This document shows positions 1 through 8,908 of a stretch of DNA of 64,000 bases, piece after piece. This DNA is from Amycolatopsis sp. NBC_00345. GTDB lineage: Bacteria > Actinomycetota > Actinomycetes > Mycobacteriales > Pseudonocardiaceae. Both the position numbers and the translations under genes were made by a program. The DNA lies in the NCBI RefSeq assembly GCF_036116635.1, contig NZ_CP107995.1, positions 6,386,001 to 6,450,000 of the forward strand, in the 5' to 3' direction. The notes beneath the pieces are model-generated. The model was given only the letters and a program-made list of their open reading frames with translations, was not told where the DNA came from and did not search any database. Position 1 is the first letter of the stretch. Each line of letters starts with the position of its first letter.

Positions 1-1193
1 AGGGCTATGCCGCCGCCGAGGAAGTACGCCGGGTCGAGGTAGCCGAGCAGCAGGTCGGCGTCGGTGACCGTCGGCTCGGTGCCGCCGCGGCCGTAACAGG
101 CCGGGCCCGGCTCGGAGCCCGCCGAATCCGGGCCGACGGTGAGCAGGCCGAGCCGGCTGATCCGCGCGATCGAGCCGCCGCCGACGCCGATCTCGATCAT
201 GTCGGTCACCGGCACCTTCACCGGCAGGCCGGAGCCGGGCAGCAGGCGGTACTTGCGGTCCACTTCGAACTCGTGCGTCACCAGCGGCGCGCCGTCCGCG
301 ATCAGGCAGAGCTTCGCCGTGGTGCCGCCCATGTCGAACGCCAGCAGGTCGTTTTCCCCGGCCTCCGCGGCAAACGCGGACGCCGCGAGCGCGCCGCCGG
401 CCGGGCCCGACTCGAGGATGCGGATCGGGTACTTCGCGGCCGTGGCCACCGTCGCGATCCCGCCGTGGGACAGCATGATGTGCGGGGCCGGCCGCACGCC
501 GAGGCCGTGCAGGCGGCGTTCCAGGTCGGCCAGGTACCGCTCGGCGAGGTCCTGCACGTAGACGTTCGCGACGGTGGTGGAGGTCCGCTCGAACTCCCGG
601 ATCTCCGGCACCACGTCGGACGAGAGCGCCACGCGCAGCCGCGGCGCGACGCGGCCGAGCACCTCGGCCACGCGCCGCTCGTGCTCCGGGTTGGTGAAGG
701 CGTGCAGGAAGCAGACGGCGACGGCCTCGATCCCGCGCTCGTCCAGCTCCCGGCCGAGCCGCGCGACGTAGTCCTCGTCCAGTCCGGTGTGGACAGTCCC
801 GTCGGCGAGAATTCTTTCTGGCACGTCGAAGCGCAGGTACCGCGGCACCAGCGGCTCGGGCAGCTCGATGCCGAGGTCGTACAGCTCGTAGCGGTGCTCG
901 CGGCGCATCTCCAGCACGTCGCGGAAGCCGGCCGTGGCCAGCAGTGCCGTGCGTGAGCCCTTGCGCTCGATCAGCGCGTTCGTGACCAGGGTGGTGCCGT
1001 GCACGAGCTGGTCGACGTCGCCGGGGTCGAGGCCGGCCTTGGCGAACGTCTCGGCCAGACCGTCCGCGACCGCACGGGCGGGCTCGTCGTGGGTGGTGAG
1101 CACCTTGCCCACGGCGACCACGCCGGTGGCGTCGAGCACGCAGAGATCCGTGAAGGTACCGCCGATGTCGACGCCGACCCGGAGGCCGGTCAT
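1..1193 (-). CDS. Hydantoinase/oxoprolinase family protein (HyuA-type), 3' part outside window
   Basis: ATP-dependent hydantoinase/oxoprolinase A-type subunit. About 397 residues can be read before the gene runs off the left edge; the family is usually near 650-700 residues, so the C-terminus is missing here. The N-terminus carries the actin-like ATPase phosphate motif (VGVDIGGTFTD), and a second glycine-rich nucleotide motif (FDMGGTTAK) lies further in. The ATG (1191-1193) overlaps the stop of the upstream ThDP enzyme as ATGA, which implies translational coupling. The family hydrolyses cyclic amides such as hydantoins or 5-oxoproline with ATP; the actual substrate and any HyuB partner cannot be seen. 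Confidence 0.85.
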   Translation of the reverse strand, partial: MTGLRVGVDIGGTFTDLCVLDATGVVAVGKVLTTHDEPARAVADGLAETFAKAGLDPGDVDQLVHGTTLVTNALIERKGSRTALLATAGFRDVLEMRREHRYELYDLGIELPEPLVPRYLRFDVPERILADGTVHTGLDEDYVARLGRELDERGIEAVAVCFLHAFTNPEHERRVAEVLGRVAPRLRVALSSDVVPEIREFERTSTTVANVYVQDLAERYLADLERRLHGLGVRPAPHIMLSHGGIATVATAAKYPIRILESGPAGGALAASAFAAEAGENDLLAFDMGGTTAKLCLIADGAPLVTHEFEVDRKYRLLPGSGLPVKVPVTDMIEIGVGGGSIARISRLGLLTVGPDSAGSEPGPACYGRGGTEPTVTDADLLLGYLDPAYFLGGGIA

Positions 1194-2824
1194 CGGTCCT
1201 GCCGGCGGTACCACCGCGGGGACGTGTTGAGCGGCGGCTTCAGCTTCGCCCGCACCACCAGGACGTTCGGCTCGCCGGATTCGATGAACTCGCTCAGCAG
1301 CCGCCGGAACGCGCGGCCGAAGCCGGCCACCCGGTCCGCGTGCACGCCGAACGAGCGCGCCAGCCCGACGAAGTCCGGGCTGTCCCAGTCGACGCCGCGG
1401 TGCGGCAGGCCCTCCTGCTCCTGGTCGTAGCGGAGCATGCCGTAACCGCCGTCGTCGACCACCACGACCGTCACCGGCAGCTGCTCCTCGGCCAGCGTGG
1501 CGAGGTCGCCCACGGCGTAGAGGAAACCGCCGTCGCCGGTCACGCAGATGACGCGGCCGGTCTCCGCGGCGGCGGCGCCGAGCGAGGACGGGAAGCCGTA
1601 GCCGAGCGTGCCCCAGCCCATCGGGTAAGCGAGCTTGCGCGGGCCGCGCACGCGGTGGAAACCGCCGACCCAGTAGCCCGCGACGCACATGTCGGACACC
1701 AGCACGGCGTCCGCCGGGAGCACTTCCTCCAAAGTGGACAGGAAGTCGGCGGCCTGCGGTTCCTCGTCGCGGATGCGCTGGCGCACGCGTCGGCCGATCG
1801 CGCCGAGGCGCGCGGTCAGCTCGATCAGCCCGGGGCGGCTCTCCGGGCGCAGCGACTCGACCACGCGGCGGGCGTCGCCGACGAGCGTGATGTCCGGCCG
1901 GTAGTTCTTGGCGGCGTCGTCGGCGTCGACGTTCACCGCGATCAGCTTCGGCGGCTGCGGCATGAGCCAGTTCTGCGTCATCAAGCCGTCGAAGTCGGTG
2001 CCGATGGCGAGCACGACGTCGGCCTCGTCCCACAGCTCACCGACCTCGGGCGAGTGCACGGGATTCGGGGCCAGGCAAGGATGATCGAGCGGCAGCAGGC
2101 CACGGGCGGCGAACGTGGTGATCACCGGCGCGGCCAGCCGCTCGGCCAGCTTGCCGATCGCCGCGCCCGCCTCGGCGCGCAGCGCGCCACCGCCGGCCCA
2201 GATCAGCGGGCGGCGCGCGGCCGACAGCATTTCCGCGGCGCGGGCCAGGTCGGGCAGGTCCAGCACGCCTTCGGCCGGCGTCGCGGGCGGCTCACGCGAC
2301 TCCGACTTCTCCCGCAGGTAGTCCGTGGGAATGCCGAGGTAAACCGGCCCGGTCTGCGGCTGCAGCGCGAGCCGCGCCGCGCGGTGCACGGTGGTGCCGA
2401 TCTGGTCGGCGCGGTGCACGGTGAAGCCGCCCTTGGTGACGGGCGCGAACATCGCCTGCTGGTCGGAGGTCTCGTGCAGCACGCCGCGCACGACGCCGGG
2501 GCGCTTGAGCATGGACGGGATGTCGGTGGCCACCACGAGCACCGGCGCGGCCGAAGCCATCGCCTCACCGACCGCGCCGAGCGTGTTCGCCGCCCCGGGC
2601 CCGGTCGTCACCAGCGCGACGCCGAGTTTCCCGGTGGCGCGGGCATAACCGTCCGCCGCGTACCCCGCCGTCTGTTCGTGCCGGACGTTGACGATCCGGA
2701 TCCCCACCTCCGCCAACGCCTCCCACAGCGGCAGGTTGTGCACACCGGGCAGCCCGAAGACGACGTCGGTCCCGAGTGCCTTCAGCGCGTCGCCCAGATG
2801 CTGAGCACCAGTCCGTCCTACCAC
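1190..2824 (-). CDS. Thiamine-diphosphate-dependent enzyme, acetolactate synthase large-subunit-like
   Basis: 544 residues, the usual length for the ThDP decarboxylase/carboligase family. The N-terminal Pyr domain has the activating glutamate at about residue 50 (VNVRHEQTAGYAADGYAR). A central domain precedes the PP domain, whose ThDP/Mg motif starts with GDGGF near residue 430 and ends in VVVVDDGGYGM, with Asp-Asp where the family more often has Asn-Asn. No regulatory small subunit lies beside it, so it is unlikely to be the biosynthetic IlvB. Translational coupling to the hydantoinase-type gene suggests a catabolic carboligase or 2-oxoacid decarboxylase; the substrate is not known. Confidence 0.85.
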   Translation of the reverse strand: MVGRTGAQHLGDALKALGTDVVFGLPGVHNLPLWEALAEVGIRIVNVRHEQTAGYAADGYARATGKLGVALVTTGPGAANTLGAVGEAMASAAPVLVVATDIPSMLKRPGVVRGVLHETSDQQAMFAPVTKGGFTVHRADQIGTTVHRAARLALQPQTGPVYLGIPTDYLREKSESREPPATPAEGVLDLPDLARAAEMLSAARRPLIWAGGGALRAEAGAAIGKLAERLAAPVITTFAARGLLPLDHPCLAPNPVHSPEVGELWDEADVVLAIGTDFDGLMTQNWLMPQPPKLIAVNVDADDAAKNYRPDITLVGDARRVVESLRPESRPGLIELTARLGAIGRRVRQRIRDEEPQAADFLSTLEEVLPADAVLVSDMCVAGYWVGGFHRVRGPRKLAYPMGWGTLGYGFPSSLGAAAAETGRVICVTGDGGFLYAVGDLATLAEEQLPVTVVVVDDGGYGMLRYDQEQEGLPHRGVDWDSPDFVGLARSFGVHADRVAGFGRAFRRLLSEFIESGEPNVLVVRAKLKPPLNTSPRWYRRQDR

Positions 2825-3040
2825 GGCCGCGATCGTATCCGCCCGTCCGGACGCACCGCACGGACGTCACCGGACATCGTTTGTCACCGGGCGAAAACGT
2901 GGGCAGGAGCTCACCTTGGCCACACATGGCCCTTGGCGCCCCCAGCCGGACACACCCCCGCCCTCCTCGGGGGGCGTCCCATGCCCAGCCTACCGCCGCC
3001 CACCGACGGAACCGGCGTGGCGGCCGCCGGGGGCAGGGGG

Positions 3041-3070
3041 TTGTCCACATTGCGGGCCGGCTGTGGACAA
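3041..3070. promoter_or_regulatory. Inverted pair of perfect DnaA-box-like sequences
   Basis: TTGTCCACA (3041-3049) and its reverse complement TGTGGACAA (3062-3070) face each other across 12 bases, in the 382-base gap between the divergently transcribed ThDP enzyme and the wax synthase. Each matches the actinomycete DnaA box TTGTCCACA in all nine positions. The rest of the gap holds only a GC hairpin near 2963-2982 and a possible -10 element TAGACT at 3153-3158. The boxes could bind DnaA; two boxes without an AT-rich region do not make an origin. Confidence 0.45.
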
Positions 3071-3206
3071 GATCGGCGGCAGCCGTTTCAAGCGCGGCAG
3101 GGAGGGCCATAATCGCCGGTGTAAGGCCGGTAACAACCGGGGAAATCGTGCGTAGACTTCGTGCTCCGGGCGCGACGAAGCGCCCGGCGCGCGGAAGGTG
3201 GTCCGA

Positions 3207-4577
3207 ATGCCGTTGATGCCTGTGACCGACTCGATGTTCCTCTTGGTCGAGACCCGCGAGCACCCGATGCACGTCGGCGGCCTCCAGCTCTTCCGCAAGC
3301 CCGAGGACGCGGGTGACAACTACCTGCGGGACCTGCGCCGCAGCATGCTCGACTCGGACAACATGCGCAGCGTCTTCCGGCGGCGGCCGAGCCGTCCGGT
3401 GAACACCCTCGGTCACGTCTCCTGGTCCACCGACGCGGAGCTGGAACTCGACTACCACTTCCGCCACTCCGCGCTGCCCCAGCCGGGCCGCATCCGCGAG
3501 CTGCTGGAACTCACCTCACGCTGGCACAGCACCCTGCTCGACCGGCACCGGCCGCTCTGGGAAACCCACCTCATCGAGGGCCTGCAGGACGGGCGGTTCG
3601 CCGTCTACACCAAGGTCCACCACGCGCTGATGGACGGCGTCTCCGCGCTGCGCCACCTCCAGGGCACCCTCTCCGACGACCCGAACGACCTCGACTGCCC
3701 GCCGCCGTGGGGCACCCGCCAGACGGAGAGCAAGCACAACGGCAAGGCGCCGGCCACGTTCCTGGAGACCGCGGGCAAGACGTTCGGCCAGGTCGCCGGG
3801 ATCGCGCCGGCCGCGGCGAAAGTCGCGCGCGAGGCCTTCCGCGAGCACACCCTGACGCTGCCGATGCAGGCGCCGAAGACGATGCTGAACGTGCCGATCG
3901 GCGGCGCCCGGCGGTTCGCAGCACAGTCCTGGTCGCTGGACCGGGTCAAGGCGATCGCGACGGCGGCCGGCGTCTCGCGCAACGACGTGGTGCTGGCCAT
4001 GTGCTCCGGCGCCCTGCGCGATTACCTGATCGAGCAGAGCGCGCTGCCGGACGCGCCGCTGATCGCGATGGTGCCGGTCTCGCTGCGCCGGAAGGCCGAC
4101 GCCGGCGAGGCCGCGGGGAACAACATCGGCGCGCTGTTGTGCAACCTGGGCACCGACCTGACGGACCCGGCACTGCGGCTGGCGGCCGTGCACACGTCCA
4201 TGCGCAACGGGAAAAAACTGTTCTCGGAGCTGACCCCGCTGCAGACGCTGCTGCTGTCCGGCATCAACGTGGCCCAGCTGGGCGTCTCACCGGTGCCCGG
4301 GATCGTCAACAACACCCGGCCGCCGTTCAACCTGGTGATCTCCAACGTGCCCGGGCCACGCAAGCAGATGTACTGGAACGGCGCAACGCTCGACGGGATC
4401 TACCCGGCGTCGGTGCTGCTGGACGGGCAGGCGCTCAACATCACGCTGACCAGCAACGGCGACAACCTGGACTTCGGGATCACCGGATGCCGCCGGAGTG
4501 TGCCGCACCTGCAGCGGATCCTGACGCACCTCGACACCGCGCTGGCGGAGCTGGAAGGAGCCACCGGGGTGAAGTGA
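3207..4577 (+). CDS. WS/DGAT/MGAT family O-acyltransferase (wax ester/triacylglycerol synthase)
   Basis: 456 residues, the normal size of bifunctional wax ester synthase/acyl-CoA:diacylglycerol acyltransferases, which make triacylglycerol or wax esters for lipid storage at the membrane. The catalytic motif HHALMDG is at about residues 138-144, and the start MPLMPVTDSMFLL is typical of the family. A GTG at 3198 is also in frame, but it lies inside the GGAAGG Shine-Dalgarno at 3193-3198, which sits well for the ATG at 3207; I therefore chose the ATG. Appears monocistronic. Confidence 0.92.
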   Translation: MPLMPVTDSMFLLVETREHPMHVGGLQLFRKPEDAGDNYLRDLRRSMLDSDNMRSVFRRRPSRPVNTLGHVSWSTDAELELDYHFRHSALPQPGRIRELLELTSRWHSTLLDRHRPLWETHLIEGLQDGRFAVYTKVHHALMDGVSALRHLQGTLSDDPNDLDCPPPWGTRQTESKHNGKAPATFLETAGKTFGQVAGIAPAAAKVAREAFREHTLTLPMQAPKTMLNVPIGGARRFAAQSWSLDRVKAIATAAGVSRNDVVLAMCSGALRDYLIEQSALPDAPLIAMVPVSLRRKADAGEAAGNNIGALLCNLGTDLTDPALRLAAVHTSMRNGKKLFSELTPLQTLLLSGINVAQLGVSPVPGIVNNTRPPFNLVISNVPGPRKQMYWNGATLDGIYPASVLLDGQALNITLTSNGDNLDFGITGCRRSVPHLQRILTHLDTALAELEGATGVK

Positions 4578-4589
4578 ACGGCCTCGCCC

Positions 4590-5111
4590 TCACGAGGAGA
4601 GCGCCGACTGGAACGCCAGGTAGGACACCAAAACCGTGGAAGCCGGCGTCGGGCGCAACTCCTTCCGATCGCTCGCGGAAGCCGGCTTCCCCGTGCCGGT
4701 CAAGCCGAAACAGCCCAGATTGCCCAGCGTCTCGACCCCCTTGTGCACGGTCTGGGCGTTGTCGATGATCTCCTGGGTCTCCGGGCCGGGGACGTAGTCA
4801 CCCATGACCCGGACGACGCCGTCGGCGGCCTGTCCCAATCCCTTCACCTGCGCTCCGCACGCTTGATCGTTGTAGGCCACGCCGGTGGGGCACGCGTCGG
4901 ACATCGGGTAGACAACGTGGTTTTCGCTCTCGAAGATCGTGCGGAGAAACCTCTTGCCGTCGTCCGTGATCGGGTGCGGCGCCTGACTGCCCGAGGCGGC
5001 GCTCGGCGAGGTGCTAGGCGGCGGGGCGCTGCTCGGCAGCGGGGCGCCATTCGACGAGCAACCGGCGACGAGGGCCAGTGCAGCGGCGGCGGCCGTCAGC
5101 TTTCCACGCAT
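4590..5111 (-). CDS. Putative lipoprotein of unknown function
   Basis: 173 residues. The N-terminus is a lipoprotein signal peptide ending in the lipobox LVAGC (Cys18), followed by a Ser/Pro/Ala-rich linker to about residue 45. The remaining roughly 125 residues form a small extracytoplasmic domain with three further cysteines and no catalytic motif I recognise. It lies tail to tail with the acyltransferase. Membrane anchoring outside the cell is inferred from the lipobox; no function is assigned. Confidence 0.8.
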   Translation of the reverse strand: MRGKLTAAAAALALVAGCSSNGAPLPSSAPPPSTSPSAASGSQAPHPITDDGKRFLRTIFESENHVVYPMSDACPTGVAYNDQACGAQVKGLGQAADGVVRVMGDYVPGPETQEIIDNAQTVHKGVETLGNLGCFGLTGTGKPASASDRKELRPTPASTVLVSYLAFQSALSS

Positions 5112-5160
5112 TTGCGCAGTATCGGCCGCCGCCGCGGGACCGGTCCCTGGACTGACCGCG

Positions 5161-6135
5161 TCAGGCGATGCCCTCCGGGCTGGCGCCGCCGACCTGGATC
5201 GCGTCGGCGATGATGCGGGTGATCTCGGCCAGGTCTTCGGGCGTCAGGTCGACGTCCGCGGCCGCGGTGCTCTGTTCGATGTTGTGTGGTTTGCGGGCGC
5301 CGACGATCGCGGTGTGGATGCCGGGCTGCGCCAGGGTCCAGGCGATGGCCAGCTGGCTCACCGAAATGCCCCGTTCCGCGGCGAAGGCGGCCAGCTTGTC
5401 GACGATCTCCAGGTTGTGGCGCAGGTTCTCGCCCAGGAAGGCCGAGGAACGGGACCGCCAATCGGACTCTTCGAAGACCGTGTCGGCGGTCAGGGTGCCG
5501 GTCAGCAGCCCACTGGCCAGCGGGCTGTAGGCGAGGACGCCGATGTTGTGCTCGCGCGCGTAAGGCAGCGGATCGGTTTCGATCCCGCGGCGGAAGAGGT
5601 GGTAGGGCGGCTGCAGGGTCTCCACGGGTCGCGTCTCGTCGAAGTCCGCGAGCTGCGCGGCGTTGTAGTTGGACACGCCGGCGTGGCGGATCTTCCCGGC
5701 GTCCACGAACCCCTGCAGCGTTTCGGCGACGTCGGCCGCCGGAGTCAGCGAGTCGGGCCAGTGGATCTGGTACAGGTCGATGTGGTCGACGCCCAGCAAG
5801 CGCAGGCTGTCGTCCACGCCCTTCGTCAGCCATTCGCGACGGGAATCGCGCGCGCGTTCCGAACGGGGCTTCGTACCACCCTTCGTCGCGATGACCACGC
5901 TGTCACGGTCGTTCTTCAGTTCGTGGCTCAGCGCCTTGCCCAGCAGGGCCTCGGACTGGCCGGAACCGTAGGCCTGAGCGGTGTCGAAGAGGGTCACGTC
6001 CAGCTCACGCGCGTGCCGGATGGCGGCGATCGCCGTGTCCTCGTCGAAGGCGCCCCACTGCCCGCCGAGCTGCCAGGTGCCGAAGGCGATCCTCGAAACC
6101 TCAAGGCCGCTGCGGCCCAGAATCGTCGTACGCAT
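5161..6135 (-). CDS. Aldo/keto reductase
   Basis: 324 residues from the ATG at 6133-6135 (MRTTILGRSGLEV); an in-frame upstream CTG/TTG-type extension is not needed, because the family starts at this beta-hairpin. NADPH-dependent TIM-barrel oxidoreductase with the catalytic tetrad Asp51, Tyr56, Lys85 and the His in YQIHWPD. The C-terminal cofactor loop reads AIVGARKPHNIEQS. It resembles the general stress/YghZ-like and GSP69-type reductases acting on aldehydes and ketones. It is divergent from the MFS gene with about 120 bases between. Confidence 0.9.
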   Translation of the reverse strand: MRTTILGRSGLEVSRIAFGTWQLGGQWGAFDEDTAIAAIRHARELDVTLFDTAQAYGSGQSEALLGKALSHELKNDRDSVVIATKGGTKPRSERARDSRREWLTKGVDDSLRLLGVDHIDLYQIHWPDSLTPAADVAETLQGFVDAGKIRHAGVSNYNAAQLADFDETRPVETLQPPYHLFRRGIETDPLPYAREHNIGVLAYSPLASGLLTGTLTADTVFEESDWRSRSSAFLGENLRHNLEIVDKLAAFAAERGISVSQLAIAWTLAQPGIHTAIVGARKPHNIEQSTAAADVDLTPEDLAEITRIIADAIQVGGASPEGIA

Positions 6136-6207
6136 GCGTCCAGCACAACACAGGCGCACGGCCGTCGCAGCGCCCGCCGCCGCGGATCCCGCCCACCGGA
6201 TACCCGA

Positions 6208-6237
6208 TTGACGCCTCCGTCCCGGTGATCGGATACT
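6208..6237 (+). promoter_or_regulatory. Possible sigma-70-type promoter of the MFS gene
   Basis: TTGACG (6208-6213) is followed after 18 bases by GATACT (6232-6237), 19 bases before the MFS start codon. The -10 lies in the second copy of a short direct repeat CGGATACYCG (copies start near 6198 and 6230), which could also be a regulator site. Prediction only. Confidence 0.3.
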
Positions 6238-6255
6238 CGGCTGGGTGAGACTTCG

Positions 6256-7488
6256 ATGAGCCTCCTGGAACCCTTACGGCAGCGCAGCTTCCGCGCGCTG
6301 GTGACCGGCCGCACTCTCGCCACCTTCGCCAACGCCGTGGCCCCCGTCGCACTCGCTTTCGCGGTACTGGACCTCACCGGTTCGGCGGCCGACCTCGGCC
6401 TGGTGGTCGGCGCGCGCTCGATCGCGAACCTCGCGCTGCTGCTGTTCGGTGGTGTGCTCGCGGACCGGCTGCCCCGGTCGGTGATCATGCAGGGCACGGA
6501 GGTCGCGGCGGGCGTCACGCAGGGCGCGCTCGCGGTGAGTGTCCTTTGTGGATTCGCGTCGATCCCGCTGCTGGTCGGGCTGAGCCTGGTCAACGGCGCG
6601 GTGTCCGCGATCTCGCTGCCCGCCGCGGCGGCCATCACCTCGCAGACCGTGCCGCGCACGCTGCTCAGCCAGGCCAACGCGCTGCTGCGGCTGCTGTCCA
6701 ACACTGGCCGCATCGCGGGCGCGGGCGCCGCGGGCGTGGTGGTCGCGGCCGCGGGGTCCGGCTGGGCGGTGGCGGTGAACGCGCTGCTGTTCTTCGGGGC
6801 CGCGGCGGCCTATCGCGGGATCCGGCTGCCCCGCGGTGCGCGGGCCAAGGCCGGCCACCCGATCGCGGACCTGATCGCCGGCTGGCACGAGTTCCGCTCG
6901 CGCGCGTGGGTGTGGATCGTCGTCGTGCAGTTCGCCTTCGTCAACGCCGCCGGCCTCGGCACGCTGATGGTGATCGGGCCGGTGGTCGCGGACGAAACGT
7001 TCGGCCGCTCCGGCTGGGGGCTGGCGCTGGCGATGTCCACGGCCGGCGCACTCGTCGGCGGGCTCATCGCGGCGCGCTGGCAACCGCGCCGGGCGCTGTT
7101 CGCCGGCGTGGTGCTGGTGACGGTGGAGGCGTTGCCGGTGCTGTCCCTCGGCTTGTGGCCCGCGCTCATCCCGCTGCTGGTGGCGATGCTGCTGGCGGGC
7201 CTGTCGATGGAGCAGTTCAGCGTGGTGTGGGACGTCTCGCTGCAGGAGAACGTGCCGGAGGACCGGCTCGCCCGCGTGTACTCCTACGACATGGTGGGCT
7301 CGATCGTCGCGGTGCCGGTCGGCCAGATCGCGGCGGGCCCGCTCGTCGAGCAGTTCGGGCGGGAGCCGGTGCTGCTGACCTGCGGCGCGCTGATCGTGGT
7401 GTCGACCCTGCTCGCGCTGTGCAGCCGGCAGATCCGCGGCCTGGTGCGCCGGGATCCGGTCAGCTCGGGCGCACTCGCAGGAAGTTGA
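6256..7488 (+). CDS. MFS transporter (drug-efflux-type, 12 TM)
   Basis: 410 residues with a dozen hydrophobic segments and no periplasmic domain. The loop 2-3 signature appears as GGVLADRLPRSV. The family exports drugs or metabolites by proton antiport in the cytoplasmic membrane. The ATG at 6256 starts MSLLEPLRQRSFR, a common start for the MFS_3/enterobactin-exporter-like group; the upstream Shine-Dalgarno (GTGAGA) is weak. Its last 29 bases overlap the convergent MaoC gene. The substrate is unknown. Confidence 0.88.
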   Translation: MSLLEPLRQRSFRALVTGRTLATFANAVAPVALAFAVLDLTGSAADLGLVVGARSIANLALLLFGGVLADRLPRSVIMQGTEVAAGVTQGALAVSVLCGFASIPLLVGLSLVNGAVSAISLPAAAAITSQTVPRTLLSQANALLRLLSNTGRIAGAGAAGVVVAAAGSGWAVAVNALLFFGAAAAYRGIRLPRGARAKAGHPIADLIAGWHEFRSRAWVWIVVVQFAFVNAAGLGTLMVIGPVVADETFGRSGWGLALAMSTAGALVGGLIAARWQPRRALFAGVVLVTVEALPVLSLGLWPALIPLLVAMLLAGLSMEQFSVVWDVSLQENVPEDRLARVYSYDMVGSIVAVPVGQIAAGPLVEQFGREPVLLTCGALIVVSTLLALCSRQIRGLVRRDPVSSGALAGS

Positions 7489-7930
7489 CCGCGCTGGCGC
7501 TGAGCTTCAGCTCGCCGCCGGCGTCGAAGACCTCCATCTGGGTGCGGATCAGGCCGCGGTCGGGCTTCGACTTCGACAGCCGGGCCTCCGTGACGGTCGC
7601 GCGCATGTGGAGCTTGTCACCGGGCCGGACGGGCCGCGGCCAGCGCAGCTCGTCGACGCCGGGGCTGCCGAGGCTCGCGACCGAAGACAGGTAGTGGTCC
7701 GCGAACATCCGCATCATCAGGCTCGAGGTGTGCCAGCCGCTGGCGATCAGGCCGCCGAAGGGCCCGTTCTCGGCCGCGACCGGATCGGTGTGGAAGCTCT
7801 GCGGGTCGAACCGCCGGGCGAACTCGAGGACCTCCTCTTCGGTCACCACGGCCTCGCCGAATTCGTACACCGCGCCGAGCGGGTAGTCCTCGAACCAGCG
7901 GTCGTCGATCGGCGTCGTGAACTCCGTCAT
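7460..7930 (-). CDS. MaoC-like hotdog dehydratase
   Basis: 156 residues, a single hotdog domain of (R)-specific enoyl-CoA hydratase type. The hydratase motif is visible as the Asp in FARRFDPQSFHTDP together with the following His, then GGLIASGWHT. I start it at MTEFTTPIDDRW (7928-7930), because the eight-residue upstream extension overlaps the intergenic operator of the divergent ArsR gene. It probably hydrates an enoyl-CoA, and is convergent with the MFS gene. Confidence 0.88.
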   Translation of the reverse strand: MTEFTTPIDDRWFEDYPLGAVYEFGEAVVTEEEVLEFARRFDPQSFHTDPVAAENGPFGGLIASGWHTSSLMMRMFADHYLSSVASLGSPGVDELRWPRPVRPGDKLHMRATVTEARLSKSKPDRGLIRTQMEVFDAGGELKLSASAVNFLRVRPS

Positions 7931-7949
7931 GACGGCAGCCTGCCACAAC

Positions 7950-7975
7950 AACACTTCGCCCCGCAGCGAAGTGTT
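7950..7975. promoter_or_regulatory. 26-bp perfect inverted repeat, probable ArsR-family operator
   Basis: AACACTTCGC (7950-7959) and GCGAAGTGTT (7966-7975) form a perfect 10-bp inverted repeat with a 6-base spacer, between the maoC-type start (7930) and the arsR-type start (7995). Placement 20 bases from each divergent gene is typical for an autoregulating winged-helix repressor that also controls its neighbour. Regulator assignment is inferred from position. Confidence 0.6.
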
Positions 7976-7994
7976 AGCAGATTATCCTGGGCCG

Positions 7995-8669
7995 ATGACG
8001 GCCGAACCGGACATCGCGACGGTCGCGCAGGCGATCGGCGAACCGGCGCGGGCGGCGATGCTGCTCCAGCTGATGGACGGTGACGCCCACACCGCCCGCG
8101 GCCTAGCGACGGTCGCGGGCATCGCCCCGTCCACCGCGAGCGCGCACCTACGCCGACTGTGCGACGCAGGCCTGGTCCGCGTGACGGAGTCCGGCCGGCA
8201 ACGACTGCACCGGCTCGCCGGCCCGGACGTCGCCCAGCTCGTGGAGGCCCTAACGGCGCTCGCCCCGCCGCGGCTGCCCCCGAACCTGCAACCGGACCCG
8301 CCGACGGATCAGCTTCTGGAGGCCCGAGCCTGTTACGGCCACCTCGGCGGCCGACTCGGCGTCACGATCGCGGCGCGCCTGCACGAGGACGGCGTGATCG
8401 ACGAACTCCGCCCCGGCGACACCGGCCCCGTGCACACCTTCGACCACCCGCTGCTCACGACGCTCGGCATCACCGGCCTCGCGACGCCCCCACCCGTCCG
8501 CGCCTGCCTCGACTGGTCACACAGCAGCGTCCACCTCGCGGGCGCGCTGGGAACGGCCCTGCTGACCGGCCTGCTCGACGCGGGCTGGCTGCGCCGCCGC
8601 CCCACCGGCCGAGCCCTGCGAATCACCCCGAACGGCCGGGATCGCCTGGCCCAGCTGGGTTTCCGGTAG
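7995..8669 (+). CDS. ArsR/SmtB-family winged-helix regulator
   Basis: 224 residues starting MTAEPDIATVAQAIGEPARAAM at the ATG 7995; the in-frame start at 7917 would read through the operator and into the MaoC gene. The N-terminal winged helix has the recognition segment ASTASAHLRRLCDAGLVRV at about residues 43-61. The longer C-terminal half (two further helical/winged segments, ending ITPNGRDRLAQLGFR) is typical of the roughly 220-residue ArsR subgroup without metal-binding cysteines. It probably represses the MaoC gene and itself through the 7950-7975 palindrome. Confidence 0.88.
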   Translation: MTAEPDIATVAQAIGEPARAAMLLQLMDGDAHTARGLATVAGIAPSTASAHLRRLCDAGLVRVTESGRQRLHRLAGPDVAQLVEALTALAPPRLPPNLQPDPPTDQLLEARACYGHLGGRLGVTIAARLHEDGVIDELRPGDTGPVHTFDHPLLTTLGITGLATPPPVRACLDWSHSSVHLAGALGTALLTGLLDAGWLRRRPTGRALRITPNGRDRLAQLGFR

Positions 8670-8779
8670 CACGACCGGCCCCGCGGGGTGGCATGGCCAC
8701 GGCTACCGCAACGCTGCTGGACCCGCGCGAGTGCCGCCGAGTCTGAGCGATGTCGCCAAGCACAGACGAACCAGCCGGG

Positions 8780-8908
8780 CTCGGGCCGCACCGGCCAGAC
8801 TCAGCCAATGCCGCCGGGCTCGGGCCGCACCGGCCAGACTCAGCCAATGCCGCCGGGCTCGGGCCGCACCGGCCAGACTCAGCCAATGCCGCCGGGCTCG
8901 GGCCGCAC
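8780..8908. repeat. 39-bp tandem repeat, three full copies plus 12 bases
   Basis: Units occupy 8780-8818, 8819-8857 and 8858-8896 and look identical to one another; a fourth starts at 8897 and diverges after CTCGGGCCGCAC. Each unit begins CTCGGGCCGCACCGGCCAG. Copy identity implies recent slippage or unequal crossing-over. There are no spacers, so this is not a CRISPR array. Confidence 0.9.

Noticed and set aside
3041..3070. Replication origin
   Set aside because: Only two boxes, no AT-rich unwinding region and no dnaA, dnaN or gyr genes nearby.
8780..8908. CRISPR array
   Set aside because: The 39-bp repeats are directly abutting with no spacers, and no cas genes are present.
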